Shown here: piece after piece, positions 23,398-30,918 of the stretch
How positions within the stretch are numbered: position 1 is the stretch's first letter
Layout: each line of letters starts with the position of its first letter
IMG/VR virus record: IMGVR_UViG_3300013306_000784
Location: 1 to 45,930 of that record
Length of the DNA stretch: 45,930 bases
Strand: one strand, 5' to 3'
From: a virus
Translations under genes and position numbers: made by a program
Notes under the pieces: model-generated
Database searches by the model: none
What the model was told of the DNA's origin: nothing
Seen by the model: only the letters and a program-made list of their open reading frames with translations

Positions 23398-24835
23398 TTA
23401 GGTTTGCCTCGACGTCGTCATCCAGATCCGGCCCGGTGCTTTGCGCTTCGAGTTCACCCCGAATTTCATCATCCGTTTTCTCTGGGTTGATCACGCCTCG
23501 ATCACGCAGGTACTGCCAGAAGTCGCCTTCCGGTAGCTTGCCGCCTTGCACTGCGTTGAACAGTGCTGCCAGGATCGTCGCGTCCAGAGTGATCTGGCTG
23601 AAGTCCTGATTGAGTTTGTAGACCACCTCACCGGTGGCATTCACGAACTCAGCCATCCATGTCAGGCACTGGCTGTAAGCCTCGCTGACGTTGCTGACCA
23701 CCAGCGAGAGAACGCTGTGTTCTGCTGCGCTGTCGTTGTCGGCCTGGGTTGCCGTCTTCACCGCACTTCCACGCTCAATCAGCCGGGCACCGAGGGACAC
23801 CATGTCCTGTTTCTTGGCGTCCATCGCCTCTTTCACAAGCGTGTTCGGCTCAGGCTGAGCAAAGCCGCACGACCCATTGGCCGGCAATGTAAGCGGCGCC
23901 CTGGAGCCGACATAAATGCCGTTCTCCTCAAGGTGATCGCGCCAGGCTTCGTCCAGCCCCGAGATCCAGAACTGCGGCTGGCCGGAAAACCATACCGAAT
24001 CCTCATAGTCCGCACTGTTGCAGTAATGGCCGATGTTCAGCACAGCCATGTCGTATAGCGGCGCGTCGTCGATGCTGGTGTCGTTGTTCTCGCTGCCGAG
24101 AAAGTGAAACGGGATGATCCGCCAAGGCTGGCCGGCGCCGTTCAGTGGAGTGAAAGGGGGGGTAATCATAGCCGTTTGGATTGAACCCTCTTCCCACACC
24201 TCCTGCGTGTATACGCCTGTTTCATCCAGGCGAAGCACTCGGTATTGGGTAATCTTTTCGCTACCGAAGCCATCATCGGTATCGACATCCACGGATTCCT
24301 GCAGCACCACCAAACTCAGCAGGTGCTGACCGCCAACTTTGCGGGTTTTCCAGTTCCTGATCGACTCAGCTGGGTAGCTTGCAACACTCGCTCGAGCGCG
24401 TCCGGCCTGCTCGTCCGCTTTGCTCACCGTGCCCGCCTGCACAGCGACGTAATCCACCAGCAATCCGTGTCGACCAACTTCGAGCAGGTGCCCAATGACC
24501 GATTGTGATTGCTGGTAAACGCTTACGCCCTGCCCGTCGATATCCGTAGACACGTAATCGAGCGCGCCGGGGACAGTGAGGGTTGGCCAAGTGCGGAACA
24601 CCGCGCCGACCAAGCTGTGTTTCGTACGCCCCGTAGCGTTGTAAAACACGGCCCGCTGCTTGTAGGACTTGTACCGCTCGACGTTTTCCCGGCTGGTGTC
24701 GTGATGGTTGGGCTTCGGCAAATACACATCGCCGCGAGCCTTTACAGTCTCGGAACCCTTGCACACGTCGCGCACCAGCCGCCAACGGGACTGTGCCGCG
24801 TCGTATTCCGGGCGGGTGTAGGTGACGTCTGCCAT
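23372..24835 (-). CDS. Portal protein (DUF4055 family)
   Basis: A 487-residue portal protein. ATG 24835 (MADVTYTRPEYDAAQSRWRL) overlaps the TerL stop as TAATG; the frame stays open to 24976 but that part is inside terL. The opening YTRPEYDAAQSRWRLVRDVC and YNATGRTKHSLVGAVFR, and FHFLGSENNDTSIDDAPLYD and DSVWFSGQPQFWISGL further in, are typical of DUF4055 portals. Twelve copies would form the ring through which DNA is packaged and ejected. The C-terminal tail is acidic (DLDDDVEANLNGG). Confidence 0.88.
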   Translation of the reverse strand: MADVTYTRPEYDAAQSRWRLVRDVCKGSETVKARGDVYLPKPNHHDTSRENVERYKSYKQRAVFYNATGRTKHSLVGAVFRTWPTLTVPGALDYVSTDIDGQGVSVYQQSQSVIGHLLEVGRHGLLVDYVAVQAGTVSKADEQAGRARASVASYPAESIRNWKTRKVGGQHLLSLVVLQESVDVDTDDGFGSEKITQYRVLRLDETGVYTQEVWEEGSIQTAMITPPFTPLNGAGQPWRIIPFHFLGSENNDTSIDDAPLYDMAVLNIGHYCNSADYEDSVWFSGQPQFWISGLDEAWRDHLEENGIYVGSRAPLTLPANGSCGFAQPEPNTLVKEAMDAKKQDMVSLGARLIERGSAVKTATQADNDSAAEHSVLSLVVSNVSEAYSQCLTWMAEFVNATGEVVYKLNQDFSQITLDATILAALFNAVQGGKLPEGDFWQYLRDRGVINPEKTDDEIRGELEAQSTGPDLDDDVEANLNGGKPSDP

Positions 24836-26322
24836 TAGCGTGCGAATCCCATTTTGATTGATTTGACCGGCTTCCTTGCGCTCTTGGAGACAGCGAAGTA
24901 CCGGAAGGCGTCGGAGCCGTGAGACGTCCAATCGTGAAGCGGCTTGTCTTTCCAGCAGCCGCGCTTGTCGTCCCACTCCTTGCGATAGTTCTCAAGGCAC
25001 GCGATGCCTTCCTCGCATTTCGACTCATCGAAGGCGCACTTGGGCAGGATCTCGCGAGCCTGCTCAATGCCGTCGTTGACGCCGAGCTTGGGAACGACCT
25101 GAAACGTCATGCAGTACTTCTGCCCGTCGATGTCGTAGCCCTCACGGGCCAGCTCGCGGCGGGTCTTGGCATCGCTGCCGAACTCGCGGTTGTCGATATC
25201 GTGCGGCCCCCAATGCTCGGAGTAGGTGTATCCCTTGTCCTTGAGCACCTTCATGTAGTGCCGCAGGCCTTCGCCTGAGTTCTCGTAGTAATCGATGACA
25301 TGGTATTGCTCGCCGACCTGACGCACGAACCAGATGGCCGTGGAGTCGCCGACGCCGATGTCCCAGAAGGTCATCACAGGCAGGTGGCTGTTGTTTGGCA
25401 GCGTGCCGATGCGCTGAGCGGCGTAAAGCTTGTTGAACTGCTGGGCGTAGTAAGCGCCCTCGATCGACTGCTGGAATGCTTCGGCCGGCAGAGACGGGTA
25501 TTCCCGCTTCATGTCGTCGCCGAGGGTCTTCTCCTTGGCGGCGTACCAGGCGCGCTGGCCCGGGTTGGTGTCGATGCCGTGCTTAGCAAACAACTCGTTG
25601 AAGTAGTCGGTCAGGCGCTGCGGGATGACCGCCTCAGTCGGATCGAGCCAGTAGGCCTTGTTCTGCCACCAGCTGAAAAAGAAGAACTTCCAGTCCAGCT
25701 TGCCGAGCGGAGTACCGGACAACAGTTGCTTCTCGGCACTCTGTGAGTAGTCGAAGAAGTAGCCCGCCCGCCCCTCTGCCGTCGACTCAATCGTGACAAA
25801 GCAGTCAGTGGCCACCGCCTCAAAAGCACCCGTGACGATCTCGCGCGCCTTGTGTGGAAACTTGGCGCAGATCTTCCCGAACTCGGACACGTGCAGGTAT
25901 CGCAGCGTGCCGCCCCGGAACGAGGTACTGACGTAGAGCGAGCCGCCCTTGCTGAACACCAGTTCACCGGCAGCGTCGTTGCTCGCAGGGTTCGCGGCAC
26001 GGATCTCTTTCGGCAGGTTGTCGTAGGCGTACTTCACCTTTTCACGGAACAAGCGCTTGGCGTCGTTCAGGGTATGGGCAATCAGCGCGCACTTGGCCGA
26101 CTCGAACAGAGCGGCGTCGAGCTGGATGATGCAGCACTCAGTGGTGAAGCCGAGCTGCCGAGCCTTCAGGATGATGTTGCGGGTATGCATCCCGTCGAAG
26201 TATTCAATCTGCTCGTCCGTCATCCGGAAGCGGACTTTCTTGCCCTGCTTGTCGGTGATGAAGTAGAGATTGTTCAACCGCCAACGCTTATCCCGGAGCA
26301 GCTTCATGTGCTCGGGCTTCAT
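24835..26322 (-). CDS. terL: Terminase large subunit
   Basis: A 495-residue packaging motor. The ATPase half has the motif KARQLGFTT at residues 53-61 (Walker-A-like, of the terminase R-Q-x-G type) and a probable Walker B region at YLHVSEFGKI (~142-151). The C-terminal RNase-H-like nuclease shows FWDIGVGDSTAIWF (first acidic residue) and HDWTSHGSDAFRYFA near the end (last acidic residue). It lies between TerS and portal, with a one-base overlap with the portal gene. Whether packaging is cos or headful cannot be decided from the sequence alone. Confidence 0.93.
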   Translation of the reverse strand: MKPEHMKLLRDKRWRLNNLYFITDKQGKKVRFRMTDEQIEYFDGMHTRNIILKARQLGFTTECCIIQLDAALFESAKCALIAHTLNDAKRLFREKVKYAYDNLPKEIRAANPASNDAAGELVFSKGGSLYVSTSFRGGTLRYLHVSEFGKICAKFPHKAREIVTGAFEAVATDCFVTIESTAEGRAGYFFDYSQSAEKQLLSGTPLGKLDWKFFFFSWWQNKAYWLDPTEAVIPQRLTDYFNELFAKHGIDTNPGQRAWYAAKEKTLGDDMKREYPSLPAEAFQQSIEGAYYAQQFNKLYAAQRIGTLPNNSHLPVMTFWDIGVGDSTAIWFVRQVGEQYHVIDYYENSGEGLRHYMKVLKDKGYTYSEHWGPHDIDNREFGSDAKTRRELAREGYDIDGQKYCMTFQVVPKLGVNDGIEQAREILPKCAFDESKCEEGIACLENYRKEWDDKRGCWKDKPLHDWTSHGSDAFRYFAVSKSARKPVKSIKMGFAR

Positions 26323-26323
26323 G

Positions 26324-26848
26324 TCAGGCGTCCTTCGATAGTTCGTCCATCATCGCGGCCAGGGTGTCGACTGTCTTGTCGCCCTCTTCCGTGTCGAGGT
26401 TGTAGGCCTGGCGCTCGCCTTTGATCACCTTGAGCTGAGCGTCGACTCCTGCGTTGAGCGATCGGGAGAAGTCGCCGATGTTGTCTTCGGTCACTTCGAT
26501 GTCTTGCAGCGCATCACGCAGCTTGTTCGAGATGGATCGCCACTGCGCAAGATCCACGCGGTGAGCCAGCACAACGGAAGCCGCCTCTGTTGCAGCCTCC
26601 TCGACGATTTCCGCATCTTCACGCACATCGCGCTGCGTGACGTCATTGCGTGAACCTTTGCGTGAAAGCTTTTCTTTCGTCGCTGTGCGCACCTGCTCAG
26701 TCAGATCTCGCACCCAGCCATTCTTCTTGGCTCGGCTGCGTATCGTGCCCTCGTTGGTGTCGTACTTCTCTGCGATTGCTCGAACTGAAAGCGACCCAGC
26801 CCGGTAGGCTCGTTCGATCGCCTCCCAGTCGGGTTGCTTGGTTGTCAT
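26324..26848 (-). CDS. terS: Terminase small subunit
   Basis: A 174-residue protein with an N-terminal helix-turn-helix (LSVRAIAEKYDTNEGTIRSR, residues ~20-39) of the kind that opens phage small terminases. A charged helical middle and an acidic C-terminus (DLDTEEGDKTVDTLAAMMDE) follow. It would recognise the packaging site and load TerL. AAGGA precedes the ATG. Confidence 0.88.
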   Translation of the reverse strand: MTTKQPDWEAIERAYRAGSLSVRAIAEKYDTNEGTIRSRAKKNGWVRDLTEQVRTATKEKLSRKGSRNDVTQRDVREDAEIVEEAATEAASVVLAHRVDLAQWRSISNKLRDALQDIEVTEDNIGDFSRSLNAGVDAQLKVIKGERQAYNLDTEEGDKTVDTLAAMMDELSKDA

Positions 26849-26856
26849 GGGGATCC

Positions 26857-27288
26857 TTAGTCTTGCTTGATGGTCATCGTACGGATCGTGCCGCCGGTGT
26901 AGATGTCTCGCTTCATGGCGGCGCGCACTGCTTCTTCTGCGCTTGCACCCATATCCATTGCAGCGAGGGCATAAGCGGAGCCGCTGCCAATGGCGTCAGG
27001 GTTGGATGGGTCGAGCTCCTGCTTCCACACACCTGTCTGGTCGTCGTGACCGACCATCATCAGCTTGCTACCGTCGACGACATAGCCCGAACACTCCACG
27101 GGCACGAGCGAGGCGGTTCCGAAGTAGGCGGCAATCAAAGCCCTTTCATCGCAGACAGCGCCAGCCAGGAAGAAGCTGACTCCATCAACGGTCGTGCGCT
27201 TCAAGCAATCATCTGAGACGATCGCGCCTGACCTGGTTTGCCGCGAGTCATAGGCAATAACGCCGTCTTTGTAGGCAATGGTGGTCAT
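26857..27288 (-). CDS. HslV/proteasome-beta-like Ntn-hydrolase
   Basis: A 143-residue protein from ATG 27288 (GGAGAGAGA upstream; the frame opens earlier at 27312). The N-terminus MTTIAYKDGVIAYDSRQT matches the HslV/proteasome-beta pattern in which Thr2 becomes the N-terminal nucleophile after Met removal. Asp14 and Lys30 sit where the family keeps its Asp and catalytic Lys, and FFLAGAVCDERAL matches the 'GfaGa.aDa..l' block. It may process a head protein or degrade a host protein. It is short for the family (HslV is about 175) and lies next to terS, a place usually given to packaging or maturation genes. Confidence 0.75.
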   Translation of the reverse strand: MTTIAYKDGVIAYDSRQTRSGAIVSDDCLKRTTVDGVSFFLAGAVCDERALIAAYFGTASLVPVECSGYVVDGSKLMMVGHDDQTGVWKQELDPSNPDAIGSGSAYALAAMDMGASAEEAVRAAMKRDIYTGGTIRTMTIKQD

Positions 27289-27298
27289 TCTCTCTCCA

Positions 27299-27340
27299 GT
27301 GTCGCGACACAATTTGCACTCTCGCGAAACGTGTCGCGAC
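27299..27340. repeat. Two copies of the palindrome GTGTCGCGACAC
   Basis: A perfect 12-bp palindrome at 27299-27310 and a 10-of-12 copy at 27331-27340 lie in the 52-bp gap between Rz1 of cassette A and the HslV-like gene. The same perfect palindrome recurs at 34358-34369 in the rha gene. They may be operator sites for a phage regulator. Confidence 0.5.
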
Positions 27341-27607
27341 CTACTTGCTCTGACTGCGCTTGATCTGCGCGTCCACCTGGTCTGCGCAAGTGTCGAGCAG
27401 GTTGATGGCTTGGTTCTTCAGCTCCCACAGCTGGCCGTTGTCGGCGAGGTCTTCATCAGCTACCCGCTCGCACGGCACCAGCTCAGGGGGTTCGACTCCT
27501 ACTGCCGCTGTCTTTGTTACCAGTGGCGGCTTTCCCGCGCAGGCCGTCAGGCAGAGGCTGAGCAGCCCAATCACGAACAGGCTTGCTGTTGCGCTTGAGT
27601 TCTTCAA
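27341..27607 (-). CDS. Rz1: Rz1-like o-spanin lipoprotein, lysis cassette A
   Basis: An 88-residue lipoprotein starting MKNSSATASLFVIGLLSLCLTACAGKPP, with lipobox LTAC (acylated Cys ~23) and a Pro/Val-rich mature N-terminus. It overlaps the end of the Rz-like gene by 125 bp in another frame, a usual Rz/Rz1 arrangement. The tail is longer than in cassette B and carries two more Cys. It should partner the i-spanin at 27483-27869. Confidence 0.8.
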   Translation of the reverse strand: MKNSSATASLFVIGLLSLCLTACAGKPPLVTKTAAVGVEPPELVPCERVADEDLADNGQLWELKNQAINLLDTCADQVDAQIKRSQSK

Positions 27608-27869
27608 AATTCTTCTCCGCCTTTTTGGCTTTGGCTTGGCTGGCCTGCAACCGCTTGTTCAGGTCTTTCTGGTAATCGGCGTTGCGCTGGGCTTCGGCGC
27701 GCAGGGTGGTGATCGTGGCCTGGCTTTCGAGGTTGGCGGCGAGAGCGTCATCCTTGCTCTTGGTCTCGATCTTCATCTCGCCGCGCAGGGCGATTACCCG
27801 GTACTGCTGAATCCCGACGAGCAGAACGGCGACCAGCGCAATGATGATTGCAGCAGCGAACGCCTTCAT
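27483..27869 (-). CDS. Rz: Rz-like i-spanin, lysis cassette A
   Basis: A 128-residue protein: N-terminal membrane anchor (FAAAIIIALVAVLLVGIQ, residues ~3-20), then a charged coiled coil (EMKIETKSKDDALAANLESQ and on to ~110) and a basic C-terminus. ATG 27869 overlaps the holin stop in ATGA, so the longer frame from 27986 is not used. It is not closely alike in sequence to the Rz at 1647-2153, so this phage carries two unrelated spanin pairs. Confidence 0.8.
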   Translation of the reverse strand: MKAFAAAIIIALVAVLLVGIQQYRVIALRGEMKIETKSKDDALAANLESQATITTLRAEAQRNADYQKDLNKRLQASQAKAKKAEKNFEELKRNSKPVRDWAAQPLPDGLRGKAATGNKDSGSRSRTP

Positions 27870-28189
27870 GCGGCATCCGCCTTGCGACCGAGGAAGCGGG
27901 TCACCAGCTCGCGAATGGCTGTCACGCCAAGGAAGCCGATCGTGCCACCGGCAGCGACCGACAGACTGGAAGGCCAGGCCATCCACTCAATAATGCTCGA
28001 CGCGACCAAGCTCAGCGATCCACAGATCAGCGCCTCGAACACAATCCGGCGCTTACTTGTTTCCTTCGCGTCGTACATGACTCGAAGCAACGATACGGTG
28101 ATGGACATGATCACGCCCTGCCAGAGCGGATTGCTCAACGCCAGCCAGATCTTGGCCCATGTGTCTGGCTTGTCAGGCATGTTTGGCAT
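27866..28189 (-). CDS. Holin, lambda S-like
   Basis: A 107-residue protein with three hydrophobic segments (about 24-37, 50-66 and 74-90) and a basic C-terminus (RFLGRKADAA), the class I layout of lambda S. The start is MPNMPDKPDTW: Met1 has GGAGG eight bases upstream, and Met4 gives a second start like the S107/S105 pair of lambda (MKMPEK). The ribosome site sits in a hairpin. It would form the membrane holes that release the endolysin, whose gene is 25 kb away. The frame opens much further upstream (28411), but that part crosses a terminator and is not coding. Confidence 0.8.
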   Translation of the reverse strand: MPNMPDKPDTWAKIWLALSNPLWQGVIMSITVSLLRVMYDAKETSKRRIVFEALICGSLSLVASSIIEWMAWPSSLSVAAGGTIGFLGVTAIRELVTRFLGRKADAA

Positions 28190-28198
28190 CCGGGTTGC

Positions 28199-28213
28199 CT
28201 CCCCCTTGGGGAG
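28199..28213 (-). promoter_or_regulatory. Hairpin covering the holin ribosome binding site
   Basis: On the mRNA, CTCCCC-AAG-GGGGAG forms a 6-bp GC stem whose 3' arm is the Shine-Dalgarno sequence GGGGGAGG. The holin ATG begins 8 nt after it. Such a stem would lower or choose between the two holin starts, as the sdi stem-loop does in lambda S. Confidence 0.6.
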
Positions 28214-28273
28214 ATTGATAAATCCGGCGTCCTCTGCACTCCCAGCTCGGAGCAATGGGTGTGGGGAGCCGAA

Positions 28274-28302
28274 AACGAAAAAGCCTCCGCGAATGCAGAG
28301 GC
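28274..28302 (-). terminator. Terminator in the late leader (tR'-like)
   Basis: Minus-strand stem GCCTC / GAGGC with a partial inner stem, followed by TTTTTCGTTTT. It lies ~85 bp before the holin ATG, after about 220 bp with no recognisable gene. In lambda the PR' leader RNA stops at such a terminator until Q lets transcription through into the lysis genes. Confidence 0.65.
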
Positions 28303-28524
28303 CCTGAATAGGTGCGCTCGTCTTTCCGAGCTGTCGGCCAAAGACCATCCCAGCGTCAACGCCCCTTTGCATCGATCTCGCTGTTCCAGTCTCGCGCCAC
28401 CCTGCAAGCATGTGAGGTCAGGGTGCACGGGCTGCCGGTGTTGATTCCGTACGTCGCACTATCCGGCTATCGACGTCCAGGCATTCCCGAGGGCTGCCCT
28501 GACTACAGGTAAATTCGAGGCAAT
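28303..28524 (-). ncRNA. Gene-free late leader, candidate 6S-like RNA
   Basis: About 220 bp between two minus-strand terminators contain no convincing coding frame. A small hairpin (GCTCG...CGAGC, minus) lies just before the downstream terminator. The position, after the Q-slot gene and before the holin, is that of the lambda PR' promoter and its short leader RNA. I could not identify a clear -35/-10 pair here, so the call rests on layout. Confidence 0.35.
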
Positions 28525-28549
28525 AAAAAACCCGGCGCGGTGGCCGGGT
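28525..28549 (-). terminator. Intrinsic terminator after gene 28562-29035
   Basis: Minus-strand stem ACCCGGC / GCCGGGT with a 6-nt loop, followed by six T. Confidence 0.85.
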
Positions 28550-28561
28550 CCTTTCCGCATA

Positions 28562-29035
28562 TCAGGGTCGGTAACTGAAATGCTTCCGGATTATTTGATA
28601 AACATCTTCGAAGAGGGCAGAGAAGTCTGGGGAGGCACTCTCGGCTGACGCGCGGACCGAAATAGCATGCTCATCTGAAGTAACGAGGTAACCTCCGCTC
28701 TCTTTTTTCAACTTGAGCGATGTATAAAGCGTCTGTTTTGGGAATGCATTACGCTCCTGGTCAAGCGTTAACGCGAGGGAAAAGCTCAGCAAAGAATCAG
28801 CACCAGGTAGCTCATGCAGCATGCAACGCTTGAATTTTCCGCCTTCAACCTTTCCCAGTTGAACGTATTGGGCCTCCTCGCGCTTGTCATCCAAATAGGT
28901 GGATTCCGGCAGCTCAAGATAATCTTCAAAACCCTGCCGTATCGCTCCTGCGACGCCCTGCAAGTCGTGGTAATAATCGGACATTGCCTGACGCTGCTTT
29001 ACTCGCTCTTCTCGAAGCTGCAAAAAACGGGACAT
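28562..29035 (-). CDS. Unknown protein flanked by terminators
   Basis: A 157-residue protein (MSRFLQLREERVKQRQAMSD...), chosen from ATG 29035 because GGAGGG stands 8-9 nt upstream; the open frame to 29203 has no such site. It is a mixed alpha/beta soluble protein, basic at the N-terminus, ending in a helix IIRKHFSYRP. There is no signal peptide or membrane segment. Terminators lie both upstream (29091-29116) and downstream (28525-28549), so it is an independent unit of the moron type between the Q slot and the lysis genes. No family recognised. Confidence 0.65.
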   Translation of the reverse strand: MSRFLQLREERVKQRQAMSDYYHDLQGVAGAIRQGFEDYLELPESTYLDDKREEAQYVQLGKVEGGKFKRCMLHELPGADSLLSFSLALTLDQERNAFPKQTLYTSLKLKKESGGYLVTSDEHAISVRASAESASPDFSALFEDVYQIIRKHFSYRP

Positions 29036-29090
29036 ACGAAACCCTCCAATGGCGGAGGCATCACATTGCCATATTCGTTTGATCGCGAAA

Positions 29091-29116
29091 ACAAAAACCC
29101 GGCGCTGGGCCGGGCT
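29091..29116 (-). terminator. Intrinsic terminator after the Q-slot gene
   Basis: Minus-strand stem CCCGGC / GCCGGG with a 5-nt loop, followed by TTTTTG. It would end transcripts of the nin-like region. Confidence 0.8.
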
Positions 29117-29192
29117 TCTAAGTGGTCGTGCGCTGGAGGTAAGTTGCGCAGTGTGGGAAAAGTACATCAAATTCCCCACCATAGCAACACCT

Positions 29193-29870
29193 TTATGCCG
29201 CATCCTCTGAATTTTCTGCGTGAATAACCTGCCAAACTGGCTCTTGAGCTTGGATATCCACTTCCTCGATGGCTTTTCGCAGGAAATTCCAGATATCGAG
29301 CCAATCGCGATCCCAGTGCTTGGGCTGGATAGCGATCCCGTACAGCTTCAACATGGCGTCAGACACTCGAGCCGGCCCCCACGCATCACCGCCGTTTGCC
29401 TCGGCCTTGTAGGACTGCAGGGCGCAGGTGATCAGGCAATGCACCTTCGCCGCCTTGGAATCGGTGAGCGCACCAAAGTCGGTATCCGACCAGATCAGCT
29501 TCTCGGCGTTGAGCATGTGAACGACCGTCATGCAAGGGTGGTAGAGGTAGTGCCCCAACTGCTGCACCTGGAAAGGCAAAGACTCGATCGCCTTCTGGAC
29601 CTTCCCCATGGTCACCAGGTGAGCAGCTCGATGTGTCGACCGACCAATCGGCGTGCGGCGCGTCTCGGCGATGTGGATCTTCTGGCGCACAGCCATGATG
29701 CGCTCTTCCTTGTCCTCGCCCTGGGCGGCGAAGATTATCTCTCGCAGCGCGGCCTTTTCCTTCCGAACGACAGTTGCGGATTTTGCCCGGTCAGCCGCTG
29801 CCGCACTGATTGAGGCGTTCGACTCATGCTGTGCGTCTGTCCACGCTTGACGTGCGTTGATCAATCTCAT
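29193..29870 (-). CDS. Protein in the Q (late antiterminator) position
   Basis: A 225-residue protein immediately after NinG (ATGA overlap) and before the lysis region, exactly where lambda has Q. The N-terminal ~80 residues are Lys/Arg/Ala-rich and helical (SATVVRKEKAALREIIFAAQ). The C-terminal half has a Trp-rich pattern (YGIAIQPKHWDRDWLDIWNF) that could be a DNA-binding helical domain. I cannot match it to a known Q family by eye, so the antiterminator role is inferred from position and from the many terminators within the late operon. Confidence 0.55.
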   Translation of the reverse strand: MRLINARQAWTDAQHESNASISAAAADRAKSATVVRKEKAALREIIFAAQGEDKEERIMAVRQKIHIAETRRTPIGRSTHRAAHLVTMGKVQKAIESLPFQVQQLGHYLYHPCMTVVHMLNAEKLIWSDTDFGALTDSKAAKVHCLITCALQSYKAEANGGDAWGPARVSDAMLKLYGIAIQPKHWDRDWLDIWNFLRKAIEEVDIQAQEPVWQVIHAENSEDAA

Positions 29871-30520
29871 GCTGCCTGCCCCTTCTTCAGTTCTCGGGTC
29901 TTGGCCCGATATTCAGCGGTGATTGCCTTGAGTTCGTCTACGGTGTGTTTTCGCGGTTCGTGGTCAGCCTCAAGCGCTTCGACGGCATCCAAGCCGATGC
30001 GGGCGATAAGACCAGTTCGGAAGCCTTGGGAGACGGTGTATCCCTTGCGGGCATGCATGTAGGAGCCTGAATTACAGGCCTTGCACTGAAGCCATATGTT
30101 GGATGGCTCCAAGCGCAGCTCAGGCCGGGCGCCTTTACCCATGAAATGACCTGCGTCAAACGCTCCTCCGACCTTCCAGCCTTGGGCGGCCAGAATCGCT
30201 TCCTGCGATTCCCCGCAGCTGATGCAACCGCTGCCGATGCTCAGCTCATAGGTTCTCCGGTAGTCGCGTACCGCCTTCTCGGCATCCTTGAGGTGATCGC
30301 CGCGACTTTTCAGGGCCTCTTTGCGGACCTTGATCTCGCGGCGACCGAGCTGCGCGATTGCCTTACTGGCTCGCTCGATGTTCGCCGGCGCCATGGCCAG
30401 CGCACACTTCGGACTGCACACCGCCTGACCCAAGCGCTGCGGCGGGAAGCTGATACCGCACGCAGGGTTCTTGCACCTCTTCGGCTTCGGGGCCTTCTTT
30501 TCCTTGATGGCGGTTCGCAT
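29867..30520 (-). CDS. ninG: NinG/Rap recombination protein
   Basis: A 217-residue protein of the NinG (Rap) family, a structure-specific endonuclease that acts on recombination intermediates. Zinc-binding Cys are visible: KRCKNPACGISFPP and AVCSPKCALA near the N-terminus, and ISCGESQEA plus WLQCKACNSGSYMHARKGY further on, with the family's GAFDAGHFMGKG block (~127-138). ATG 30520 overlaps the NinB stop as TGATG; the six codons upstream in the same frame are inside ninB. Confidence 0.92.
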   Translation of the reverse strand: MRTAIKEKKAPKPKRCKNPACGISFPPQRLGQAVCSPKCALAMAPANIERASKAIAQLGRREIKVRKEALKSRGDHLKDAEKAVRDYRRTYELSIGSGCISCGESQEAILAAQGWKVGGAFDAGHFMGKGARPELRLEPSNIWLQCKACNSGSYMHARKGYTVSQGFRTGLIARIGLDAVEALEADHEPRKHTVDELKAITAEYRAKTRELKKGQAA

Positions 30521-30918
30521 CAGTAGCGCCCGCCCCACTTGTCCTGCTCAGTCCAGCGCACGTCATGCTCGGCGCCGAAGGCATGCATCAGCTCGAACAG
30601 ATCGCTGAACCACTTCTGCGACTGCTTGCGGGTCGATACGGCCATCACGACGAAGCCACCGTCGAGGCCTGGCTCCGCGCGCTGCTTCTCCAGCGAGGCA
30701 CTGAAAAGGCACTTCCAGTCTTCACTGGTCAGCTTCTTGCCGTGCCAGATGACTTGCTCGGATACGTCCTTGAGCATTGCCCACATCTTCCGGTTGCAGA
30801 CGTCAGGGCGTTTCTCGTCCTTGATGACCACGATCTTGGGCTTGGTGAAGTCGGTGGCGTGCAGCACACCCATGAGGCGGCTGATATCGCGCTGGCTGCG
30901 GATTGCGAATTCGTTCAT
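30520..30918 (-). CDS. ninB: NinB recombination protein
   Basis: A 132-residue protein of the NinB (lambda Orf) family, a recombination mediator that binds single-stranded DNA and SSB. Family blocks seen: RKMWAMLKDVSEQVIWHGKK, SEDWKCLFSASL and FSDLFELMHAFGAEHDVRWTE. It overlaps the C39-like gene upstream by 4 bp and NinG by one base, giving the typical tight nin-type operon. Confidence 0.92.
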   Translation of the reverse strand: MNEFAIRSQRDISRLMGVLHATDFTKPKIVVIKDEKRPDVCNRKMWAMLKDVSEQVIWHGKKLTSEDWKCLFSASLEKQRAEPGLDGGFVVMAVSTRKQSQKWFSDLFELMHAFGAEHDVRWTEQDKWGGRY

